From Meconema thalassinum (lineage: Eukaryota > Arthropoda > Insecta > Orthoptera > Tettigoniidae), in assembly GCA_946902985.2 (NCBI GenBank), contig OX336397.1:192886813-192950812 (forward strand): 64,000 nt of DNA, read 5' to 3'. Both the position numbers and the translations under genes were made by a program. Below, in pieces: positions 54,444 through 64,000 of this stretch. How positions within the stretch are numbered: the first letter of the stretch is position 1; each line of letters opens with the position of its first letter. The notes beneath the pieces were generated by a model. That model ran no database searches. It had not been told where the DNA came from and worked only from the letters and a program-made list of their open reading frames with translations.

Positions 54444-54480
54444 AACTATAGGCTATATGTTCTTTACTGAACATCTTGTT
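54444..54480 (+). mobile_element. Helentron-like 3' terminus, fragment
   Basis: 'taggctatatgttctttact' followed by 'gaacatcttgtt' matches the 3' end of copy 1 (3894-3925), hairpin TGTTC/GAACA included. No matching 5' end was found nearby, so it is a remnant or its left half is too diverged to see. Confidence 0.6.
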
Positions 54481-54484
54481 CGAT

Positions 54485-55450
54485 TTCCTCCCCTATTTTT
54501 TTCGGTGATACTGTGACCTTTGCTGTTAGGAACAACAATGTTACGCAATATTTTAGACTTAGCTAGCAAGCCATCTAAAAAGATAATTTTGCAAACGCTA
54601 AGGTTTTTGCTGTTCTTTTTAATCATCGTGTACTCAAGCGAACAATAGTTTGGCCGTTGCTTCATACCTGAAGGCCTGGATCTCCTCTTGACAGGCTTTT
54701 AAGATACAAGGCCTCTTTAAAAGAACAGCTGATATTAATTGTATTTTTACATAAAACAGCAATTGGATATGAAATATTTGCTAGAAAACCTCCCTGAACC
54801 ATGCAAGCAGGGTTTGAATGAGTTGAAGCTTTTGGGCTAATGAGAACAGATTTCTCTTCTTGTTTCCAGGGATTAACTCTCCTTTTTCTCGAGCTATCGT
54901 TCCCTGCACCCACAGTCACTAAGGTGTGGAAGGGGCAAGCTGCATGGCGCGCTCGTTGAAAGGATGCTTACTTATGCTTATTAACACCCTAATTCTGATG
55001 GGAAGTTGTTATCACGAGCTGTTATAAATGCAAAAGAAGATTTGGTGTAAGTTGTCATTCTACAACATTTCCTTGTTTCAAAATACACGGCAATGACTAC
55101 AATCTACAGGAGAAGAGAAGTGATACATAGGCTTATAGACAATCTTAAGGGGAAATAGAATTGCATATCTTCACAATGTTAATTTATAGGTACGTTTTCT
55201 CAGAAACCATGATAGCTACATAACTCAAATTTTTACAGTGTATGAGCATAGGTATTGTGCGTATACTGAAATGATAATATTTTTAGTGGGAATAATGAGA
55301 GAGATATATTTTTTTTTACCTAGGAATATTTTTATCTCCATTTTTCGGTACATTATCACCATTATATTTTTTTTTCTAAGTTACACATCAACATGAAATT
55401 ATTTCAGTGTATGTAAAAAAATCTAATGAACGGCTTCCTAAAGTTTCTTG
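54485..55450. other. No feature recognised
   Basis: AT-rich sequence between the Helentron-like end and the Mutator relic. Confidence 0.5.
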
Positions 55451-55453
55451 GTT

Positions 55454-55942
55454 CTAGGTTAAACAGAAGCTCAGAAAATGTTCCCTAAATACAAAAAAGG
55501 GAACTTTCGGGATATTGAGTTCAAAGTTAAAACAAGTCTGCTCCATAGTTTGGATCATCTTCATCCCCTCCGAAGGCATCTTGTAGTTTCTATTGGCACC
55601 CCTTACGGTCTGCCATCTTTCACGGCTAAGATTTTTTTCAGCATTATCTGCGTTTCTTAGCCTAAATGGATCTAGAGTCAACATGGCGAATACTCTTTGG
55701 TTGCCAGAACGCAATCCCAACATCTCTGGAACTTGACATTTGGTGATATTCTCCTGGCTAAAAGATGCCACAGCATCGTAGACACCAAACTGGAATGTGC
55801 TAATATCTACAAAGGCTGTTTTAGGTAGACGATTCCATATTACACTATTGATACACTCGTTAGCATTCTGGGTTCTCCCGTGAAGGCACTTCTTTAGGAT
55901 TTTTTTAATCAGCCAAGTCAGTGAAGATAGGTTAGATCTCAT
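55454..55942 (-). pseudogene. Mutator-like transposase C-terminal fragment
   Basis: 162 open codons. Residues 19-80 read CLHGRTQNANECINSVIWNR, then LPKTAFVDISTFQFGVYDAV, then ASFSQENITK, and later MLGLRSG. This is the conserved end of the insect 'Mutator-like transposase domain' proteins (normally CLHGKTQNxNES...W.R.PK..FV). The zinc-binding and catalytic parts are missing upstream (above 55942), so it is a fragment of a transposon or of a gene derived from one. After about residue 95 the similarity fades into basic sequence. No terminal repeats were identified. Confidence 0.8.
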
Positions 55943-55944
55943 CC

Positions 55945-57580
55945 ATTATTAATAATGGTAAAGTATGGTGACGATTGTAGGTCTTCCAACTTATTTTCCC
56001 CTTATTATATTTACACCAGCTGTTTTCACCTTCAGGACTCAATCCATGCTGGGGATCCTCATTTCAGGAGGCAATGTGATAATACAGAGCCAACACAGTT
56101 TACCGCATAGCTTCCACATTGGCTGTATTTTGTCTGATGGCTAGCCCATAACAATTCTGAATGAGGTCGATTACTGCATCAGTCAGCCTCCCTTTTCCAT
56201 CTAATGTCTTTCCATTGCCTAGTTTCTATCTCTTTGAAGCTGTCTTAATTCTTCTAACTCTAGTCCCCATTCCTTTTTGCACGTGTCCTATTCACTCAAG
56301 CTTATGTCAACATTCCCATAAGATCTTCTCTATTATATCTCTTACACCAAATACATGTCCCACTGAAAGATGGGAGGTTTGAAAATCGCAGAGAAAAGTT
56401 TGACAGATAGTTAGTTAATTAGTTAGTTATTGTTGTTTTAAGGGGTGGAAGTACGAGGTCCTCTGCCCCTGTTTGACAGATACATAGTCCTACATGGCAG
56501 ATGTAGCGCCACACTCCATCTCTGATATATGCAAATTTAACAGAGTTATAATCATATTACTGCAATGTGCAATACACCAATTTAAAGGGGAAGCTTCAGG
56601 GAATAAATATTGATAGTAAAATAAATTGGACATTTTCATGAAAAACCAATTCTATATCCCTTATTTCAACCACGCGCTTTCCTTGAAAAAGTAGGTTATT
56701 ATGGTAGATTTCAGCACAATATGATAAATTCGCTTGTCGTTTAGGCTATTAACTTCTATGCTCTTTTGCTTTTCAATCATTGATTCATAGGTGTGCAAAC
56801 ATGAGCAACTTCCCTGCTTTCTTTTCAGCAGGCCTATATATGCACCTTACAGTTATATATGTAGTCTACATACATCATTTAGTTATGGTTGTTTTAAGGG
56901 ACAGAACAGCAAGGTCATCTGCCCCTAAGCATACATCCATACATCAATAAACGAATCATCCATAGGGTTATTCCATTAAAGGATGGAGATCAAACCTTTT
57001 TTGGTATAGAGAGTAAATTTTGCTTTTTCAGATGGTGTTTTGTCTGGATTATTTGGGCAACATTTTAATTTTTCCTCTTTAACTTCAATTAATCACTAAA
57101 TTTCATTCTGCCGTTTGACTGTAATAAAGTGTGTTTGTTGCAACAAGAATTACTGTTGTAAGGAAATTGTTCCTCTTTATATGACATTGAACACATACAA
57201 TCTGCAATGTACTTAATATGTAACTCATATCACAGTTCAAGGTTCCAGTCCATAGCGAATGAGGATATCAGAACAAGAACGAGAAGGGGACATGAGAGGC
57301 AGAAAGAGGGAAGGATGCTCTAGCCCCAGAAACAATACCCAAATAGCTTTGTGGCCAGACGAAAACACGAGTTAACCAAGGGAGTTCTGGCATTAAATAT
57401 GTTAGACTGAAACACGTGAATGCAATGTTCTATGAAAATACGGTATGTCCTTCCCGCAACCCAGAATATGCTGACACAGATTGCAGTAATGCTTTATGTT
57501 TACGACTGAGAGAGAAAGATAAATTTTTACAGAAGCTGCTGCACACTGCCAAAGTAGTCTAGGCTGCAGTTTTTTGTTGT
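55945..57580. other. No clear feature
   Basis: AT-rich. It contains two copies of the short dispersed motif: 'gttgttttaaggggtggaag' at 56432 and 'gttgttttaagggacagaac' at 56889, each followed within 15 nt by 'tctgcccct'. Confidence 0.5.
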
Positions 57581-57584
57581 TGTA

Positions 57585-57693
57585 GAATGTTTAGGGTATT
57601 TGCGACATCATGGTCATGTTGCCTCGTGTACTTGGCTTTGTGTGAATTATTATAACCTGTGTCACTGTGATGTCTGTACTGGTGTGTACAAAA
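57585..57693 (-). mobile_element. SINE-C 3' fragment
   Basis: 'gtatttgcgacatcatggtc' to 'tgatgtctgtactggtgtgt' matches the SINE-C tail in reverse. Confidence 0.7.
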
Positions 57694-57882
57694 AGGAAGG
57701 AAGATATTAATTTAACGTGACCGTTTATCTCGAGCTCATAAGCCACGGGACCTCCTTTATACGTGGAATCAAAACCAGAGGACATGGCATTTTACATTGA
57801 AAATCTCACAAGGATTGACAGGGAATCGCACCTGGTCCGCCATGGTGAGAGGCCAACAGCTTGACCACACTGTCACCGAGCC
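57694..57882 (-). mobile_element. SINE-A copy
   Basis: Reverse SINE-A with body and head ('gacagtgtggtcaagctgtt'). The B box is changed to GGTGCGATTCC. It abuts the SINE-C fragment. Confidence 0.82.
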
Positions 57883-58033
57883 CCATTACTTGTGTGTGTA
57901 TTTGCAATTGAGGTAGGATTTGGATAGGAAACAGCCATGGCCTTAAGTTAGGTACTGCCCCCGTAATTGAATTATATAGAGACCACGGTGGCTATATTTG
58001 AAATTATATGGAAAGTTATGGTTGTCATAGTTA

Positions 58034-58460
58034 TGACGTGGGTAGTCATGACGTAAGCACGGATGACGTAAATGTTATGCCAGCAAGCTACTTGAGCTGA
58101 GATTCTCAGTGACGTCAGCTTTTAGTCCAGAATGTTCCAAGATTTACGACGTAGTCGCAGGAAACGAGGAATTCTGCTAAGGAAGAAACTATGCTATTGG
58201 AGGAGAGGCATGAACCAATGAACGATAGTTTAAAGGAAGACGGAGATTGCTGAAACTATGGTATTTTTATTACTTTTGGAATGCAGAATTGTGGAAATCC
58301 ATTTGCAATAGAAGCATTAATTTGGAATTTTGGTGAAATTTATTTTCAGTTTTTGAATTTTGAAAATCCGTCATGTATTAACGAAGTTGGAACTTCTAGC
58401 GATGACGTAGTATCACGCTTTGGAAGGGATGGAAACGCCCCTCGAGAAGTTAATAAAAGG
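58034..58460 (+). promoter_or_regulatory. Cluster of TGACGT (CRE/ATF-like) sites with TATA-like box
   Basis: TGACGT occurs at 58034, 58049, 58064, 58110 (as the perfect palindrome TGACGTCA) and 58403. An AT-rich 'taataaaagg' follows at 58451, and then an inverted repeat (TCTGAGA/TCTCAGA) at about 58507-58526. This could be a promoter of an unrecognised transcript or the U3 region of an LTR. No downstream ORF supports either. Confidence 0.35.
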
Positions 58461-58529
58461 GCTTGCGCAGAAGAGAGGAGTCTCTTTCGTTCTCTGATCA
58501 TTCTGAGATCTCATTCTCAGATCATCGAA

Positions 58530-61500
58530 GTATATTTGTGAAAGTTCTTTTCTTATACATTCAATATAGTGAGACGTCGAAGTGAACAGCAGTGAAAAGA
58601 ATCGTCTTTATAACGCGTGGCGAGGCCACTATATTAAGGAGATCCAGGTCAAACTAGGTGAAGTTGAAACGGACCTTAGAAAGCTTCTACAAGTTTAGCT
58701 TCGAACAGTTAGCGGTCACCGATAAGATAATTGTATTGTGCAGTGCTACATGCAGTTATAGAGAAAAGCTGAACAATTTCGACCGATTAGTTTAAAAGAT
58801 ATTAGCAGTTTTATACGACTGACAAAAGTGATTATCTCGCCACTAGAGAAGCACTTTTTGTATAGCCAGAATCAACGCAAGGCTGACGCTGCGAGTGGAG
58901 TAGAAAGACTTCAGATTGCTTGGTTACAGAACGATACCTGTATAATGGAGCAATTGAATACGGCAGTTTGTTCTTCTGACACTACAACCGAAGAGCAAAT
59001 GGAAGGCTAAGAGGGCTTATTGCAATTGGGACATACTTCAATGGAGTAAGATAGCGACATGGAACTTCGCTAATTGCTATTCCACACAAGCGAACATGCG
59101 GTGAATACCATCTCCACCCATGTTTCGTAATTAAAGGCTGAATACCATCGAACAGCCATAGAAACAATTTCATACTCTGAATATGAATAATTTCTTCGGA
59201 AATTTCTACAAAACTTCATGACGATTGTCTGCTGGAACTTCAGGGAATTTTTCAAGAGAGGTCAGGGATATCCCGACTCACAAAGAAGATTATTGCCGGA
59301 AGGATGTCTATTCGTCTTCGAGGAGCAGAGCGATTCACGGAGAAGGAAGCAGTTCGATTCTCCGAGGGTGCTATTTCCTATTTCGAGGATGGAGCTCAAT
59401 TTTAACGTGGTGAAATGGATCCATCAGCAGTCTTCTTTGGGGAATTTTCCTCTGGAACGTCAATCGGCAGATAAGGTAGTCGTGAACGTTTATTGTATTT
59501 GAGTTTACTAATAATGTTTGAGCAACCATTTTTCCCATATTTTTATCCTCATGTTTTTTGCCCTATTTTCTTGTTTGAGATTCTTATTCTCAGTACACCT
59601 TGTTGAGTTTTGCATTTTTTCGACGATTTATTAAGACATTGTTATGTCATGGGCATAGTTAACGATTTTGAATCAGTTGAGACTGATAGTTAGATTTTTC
59701 AGTAATTATTTTTTTTCTGTAGTCACGATTTGACTGTAAGTTAATGATTTTTAATGGCAGATTTAAATTCAGACAGCGTGTCACTTTATTAAAGTAATTC
59801 TACCCCAGTTTAATTACTTTGACCAATTTTCTGTCATCATCAAGAAGGAAGAACATTTAAATGATTTTAGAGCGTTAAAATCTCTTACGTTGTCGACGAT
59901 CTTGGAAATACTAGTCGTTATTTGAATTGATTGCAACACAGACATTTATCGTCAGTTATGAATGAACATTGCATTATAGACACTTTTGTGAAAGAGTAAC
60001 TTTAATAATGAATTATTGAATGCATTAAAGTCAAGTACTTTTGTTAGGAGTTTTTCTCAATTAGAGAAATATATAACGATGTTTGCATTCCCCAGTCTAA
60101 TTGGATTCTATTCGACTACTTTGCATTTTAGTCGCACTTTATTTGAAGATAGTATTTTCATACTACAATTTCTTTTAAGATGTTAATCTTAAATTTTGAT
60201 AGACCAGATAGGCGTATATGAGCGTATTCACTATTAAATTTGTTTGTGATTGGCAAGTTTTGACTTCATTTCGGTTCATGAATGAAATCCACGAAGGTTA
60301 TAGAAAAACAGTTTTGAAACAAGTAATGATTATTAAAATTTTTTAAGTGGAACTATGAATGTATAATCGCTAGTGCAGCGCGTGTTGAAAGTCGCTGAAG
60401 TATAATGCCCTTGAATATGAAGGAAGTTCCCACAGGAATAAATGTTAAAGAATTATTTGTGGAAGTTTTGTAAGTTATGTAGAAGTTTTTAATGCCATAT
60501 AGATTAATATATGATGATTTTGGGCATATTTTTAATGCAGATTGTGCATTAACTTGTTAGCAAAGGATTTTCCGCTGGAGTAAGATTGTTATAGTTCGTT
60601 GAAAATTAATCAAGTGATTTACTGTTATAATTAACACGAGTTTTGAAAGAATTTGAGATAAGATTTTGAATGAAGGTTGCCGTCACAAATCATTATTAAA
60701 AACTTTATTAAACCAGATTGTGACATTAACATGTATAACTAACCTTCATTGGTCGATTATATTAAACAGGATTATAAAATTACCAACCGAATGAACATGT
60801 GGTTAATGTATTTATTAAATTAATAATTTAAACAATTTAAATGTTAATATTGTAAATAATTGCTGTAAATATTTTTGAAAATAATGTGAAACGAGAGTGA
60901 TGTTAAAGGCGTGCTTATAATATTTTTATTGTCTTTGACAAATATTATAAACAATTTCTAATTATTATAAATAATTTATGTGATTTTGTTATAAACATTT
61001 AAGAGCTAATTAAACATTTGGATTGAAGTTAACAAGTTTAAGAAATTAACATGATGATCCAATAGGATGTGAGCAAAGTACTTGAAAGATTTGCGTAAAT
61101 ATAATGTGAGTTGTCTTGTAAGACATTTAAAAGTTTGAGAGAGCAAGCTGTACTCTTACGTAACTTAGCACGTGAGAAGGGTGTGCATTTGACCAGTATG
61201 CAACAGGCTGAAGGTAGCCCGCAGCTGTGCCAACATATGGTTCTCAGGGAGTGAGGTCGTACACACTCTGGCCTTGCGACTATAAATACCATTCTTATGT
61301 TTATTAAAAGGAAACCAATTGCTCTATATATGTCACACCCTGACGTCCTTTTCCAATCCAATAGTGTTATGAATATTTCGTTATTTGGAGCTCTTGGGAG
61401 CTAAAATGTTTTACATCATATTGTATGATAATTTTTGCAAGTCCTACTGGAGGACGTAGTCAGATTGACTTGGGCTACTGATAGCCACGTATATTTTGTT

Positions 61501-61845
61501 GTGTTAGTAAAATCATACCCTTTATTAGAAATAAAGCTTTTGTACAGTTCAAAGTTCTCGTCTTCGTTTCTGGTTCATTTTTAAATGTTATGGTGGAGGT
61601 TATTGTGTGAACGGACTTTTAGTGATCCTGTTGTCAACTCAAACCCCGAGATAATTAAGAGGTAAGTAACGGTAAGTATGAACCCCCGTCTATTTTGGTG
61701 TGTTCCACAATGATTTCCTGTGAATTTCTGTGCTCTTATCTCGATAGTATCTGTCAGTGCCATTTTCATTGATGTAACTGTGCCGGTGCGATTGATAATT
61801 GGCAATCCGATTGAGGGGGCGGATATCTGATAGCCTACTATCCAG
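58530..61845. other. AT-rich, no coding feature recognised
   Basis: Very AT-rich from 59500 to 61060. ORFs of 60-107 codons show no motif. Around 61536-61600 'aataaagctttt' is followed by 'atggtggaggttattgtgtg', which might be an LTR end, but I found no matching LTR. Confidence 0.5.
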
Positions 61846-61849
61846 GTAA

Positions 61850-62065
61850 ACGGGGACAGTACCATCCCGGCATTTGCCTGAAAACCAATGAAAACAACTT
61901 CCATTATGGCCGAGGTAGGAATCGAACCCACCTCGATTCATTTTTGCCTCACGAGGTTGAGTGTACCCCGCTCCAGCTCTCAGCCCTGAATTAAAAGTTT
62001 CTTGGCACAGGCGGGAATCGAATCCGGGCTTCTTCGGTGACAGCCAAGAATGCAGTTATCCGCAA
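61850..62065 (-). mobile_element. SINE-C/D-type copy
   Basis: The minus-strand head 'gccaagaatgcagttatccg' lies outside two B-box-like sites: GATTCGATTCC at about 62013-62024 and GGTTCGATTCC at about 61918-61929, about 96 nt apart. The body includes 'ccatcccggcatttgcctga' in the plus reading. Confidence 0.8.
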
Positions 62066-62294
62066 GTCCTGGTATATATAGAACCCATTTCACTACTCTC
62101 TATTGATATGAGAAACCTGACTTAACAACAATACAACCAGGCCCTTAAAATAAATATATTTATTCTCTTATGAGACCCTCATAAATTAGTTTGTATTAAT
62201 TAACAGCAATTATCAGACAGATTCTACACGCACCCAAAGTACACAAGACTACACTAATCTCTATAATACTATTGGATGTCGCACTCGTCGCATT

Positions 62295-62316
62295 GGACTC
62301 ACGGAAAAGTGAGTCC
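62295..62316 (+). repeat. Perfect 8-bp hairpin
   Basis: GGACTCAC and GTGAGTCC around a 6-nt loop. No T-run follows and its role is unknown. Confidence 0.6.
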
Positions 62317-62639
62317 AGGTAATCGGTTACATCTTAATTGTGATGGCTATATTAGTGTGTTATCTGTAATTCACGTAAGGACTGTAGACGATTAATTTCA
62401 AGTAGTTCCTTCTTTTACGACGAAATGTTACCGTCAAAGATACCTAGCCACGAAGTTGGGTACTAGATGCCACCGCAACTGAAACCTGGCGTCGAACGTT
62501 GGAATTACATAGAGCATTAATCAAATCTATACTTGAAATTTAGCTTCACACAAATGTAGTTAGAGGAAGTTTCTTTTACCTGTCATAAAACTACATGGGC
62601 CAGCCGGCTTAACTTCCCCTCCAAAAGAAGCATACTGGT

Positions 62640-63235
62640 TCTGAAGGATATTGGTGTTTACTCAGGGAGGTATTGACAAACTGAAGTGACTTTATGCTAA
62701 TATAATTCAGAATATAGCTCCTAAGTTCCCAAATGACAGTCAGTAGCTGTGCCCCTTAATGAAGCAGACATGCCTGCTGCGTCATTAAGCGAATATCTCT
62801 CAGATTAGAGCACCTAGGTACCAACACAGACTGAGGTCAGTATTGGCTCACCTGAAGTGTCTTTAAGCTATCATCCTAGAGTTTAGAGCTCCTAGGTACA
62901 TACCATACTGTGAGATGATGGTTCCTCTTTGAGGTATTTTCATACAGGAGGGTTGCTAAGCTACTATCAACCAGTTTAGAGTACCTGAGTAACCACCCAG
63001 ACTGAGAGCATATGGTTCCTCTTGGAGCGTCATTAAGCTTATATCAGTCAGCGTAGAGCTCATAGATACCCATGCAGACGGTGAGTAACTGGAGTGTCAT
63101 TAAGGTAATATCATTCAGATTAATGCTCCTACAAAACAAAGCTGTTAGCAGATTGCACTTCATAGATGGATTGACACACTAGAGTGTCTGTAAGCTAATA
63201 TCATTCAGTTAAGATCCCCTATAATCCACCACGAA
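62640..63235 (+). repeat. Degenerate tandem repeat, ~84-bp period
   Basis: About seven units. The marker 'gtcattaagctaatatcatt'-like sequence followed by 'cag.ttagagctcctagg' recurs near 62693, 62784, 62872, 62955, 63032, 63099 and 63189. Units have diverged strongly and vary from about 67 to 91 bp. Confidence 0.7.
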
Positions 63236-63579
63236 CCAAAAGGCACAGCTTTTGACATAAAGGAAGCAATCTAGATACACTTAGCTTAAGTAAACAACCC
63301 CAATAATTTAAACGAACACACTTTCATGAAGCGTTCACCCATCTTCAATCTACTAGAAAACACACCCCGTCGGAAACAAGACACAACATAACGATTTAGC
63401 CAAGCTACTGTAGATAAAGGATTAATAAGGGAAACATGTTATTGGATCAGGATTTACGATGTATCTTTTTATTCAGTAACTCAGGCCGGTACTCACGGCA
63501 ATATTAAGAGTGCCGGGACAGTCTCATTTGCGCTTAAAGAGGACTTTTTAGCTTATGTGTTGAGAGTTTGAAACCAGGT

Positions 63580-64000
63580 CTTTAATAGTTGATGATTATC
63601 GACAATACAGTAACATACACCACATTAGAGACTAGACTTCGCAACTTACTAAAGGTACATTTCCTCGAGGAACACATGGCACTTAGGAATGCCACAGGGA
63701 AAAACTGGTCATCCAATTGTGTTTATTAATCTCAGAGTAAAACTTGCTTCGTAAGTAGTACATAACTTAGGCATTAGACCACTATTGTTGATTATTTGTC
63801 ATTTCCAACCGCTTTTGAAGGTAATCTTACTCCGCATGTACCACAGGAATGTGACAATAGACTACTATGGATCAGGCGGTAAGTCTTTAAAGTACATTTA
63901 TAAGTAAATTTCGCTCTCTATGTAGTGCAAGGGTGTAACATTATACTATTGTGGATCACCAAGGAAGGCTTCAGGATACCTTTCCGAGTGAAGTTTACAT
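63580..64000 (+). repeat. Degenerate tandem repeat, continuing past the window
   Basis: 'attagaccactattgttgat' (63774), 'aatagactactatggatca' (63856) and 'ttatactattgtggatca' (63940) are spaced 82-84 nt. The period equals that of 62640-63235, so it may be the same array, and it runs to the window end. Confidence 0.55.

Noticed and set aside
58000..61600. LTR retrotransposon
   Set aside because: There are promoter-like motifs at the left and a polyadenylation-like and PBS-like end at the right, but I found no matching LTR pair, no gag or pol similarity and no target duplication.

Overview
The window looks like repeat-saturated, non-coding nuclear DNA from an arthropod with a large genome, most likely an insect. 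The evidence is tRNA-derived SINEs in at least six families, Tc1 and mariner transposons, several LINE lineages, minisatellites and AT-rich filler. I saw no intact host gene and no bacterial-style gene organisation. An orthopteroid insect is my guess from the SINE style, and I cannot prove it. SINE letters (A to H) are labels local to this annotation.

Layout. Positions 1-4535 and 17360-19997 are inverted copies of one sequence. The left copy carries two later insertions: a TIR element at 75-1593 that itself holds a LINE fragment, and a Helentron-like element with a ~295-bp tandem array at 2117-3925. At 4562-5814 is a TIR element with a repeated ATTATCC motif, interrupted by a ~495-bp insert that contains a hammerhead-ribozyme-like core. 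6.6-9.1 kb is a cluster of SINEs. A complete Tc1-like transposon with an open 341-codon transposase lies at 9255-10719, followed by a decayed mariner (11608-12928), more SINEs, an RT scrap and a deleted Tc1 remnant (to 15486). 16.0-20.0 kb holds two copies of a dispersed repeat (family R) and the right duplication arm.

20625-23973 is a nearly complete RTE-type LINE with target-site duplications, whose single reading frame is broken by only two stop codons. 24-31.7 kb contains fold-back MITEs, a LINE tail, a hAT MITE with a perfect 8-bp duplication, a Jockey/CR1-like LINE tail, SINEs and a pogo-like transposase relic. 33.6-35.3 kb is a tandem duplication. 38449-41425 is a second Helentron-like element, split by a second Tc1 copy that differs from the first by about 11 substitutions and one 2-nt indel. 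42049-43816 is a decayed gene with a YqaJ-type nuclease domain. 49744-50434 is a fold-back mariner derivative, followed by about 20 copies of a 104-bp satellite (50577-52705). The last 10 kb contains a Mutator-like transposase relic, a cluster of TGACGT motifs and a degenerate ~84-bp tandem repeat.

The only open reading frames I regard as possibly functional are the two Tc1 transposases, which could act on both copies and on deleted relatives sharing their termini. Everything else is fossil or non-autonomous. Family names come from motifs I could read by eye, and no database search was possible.
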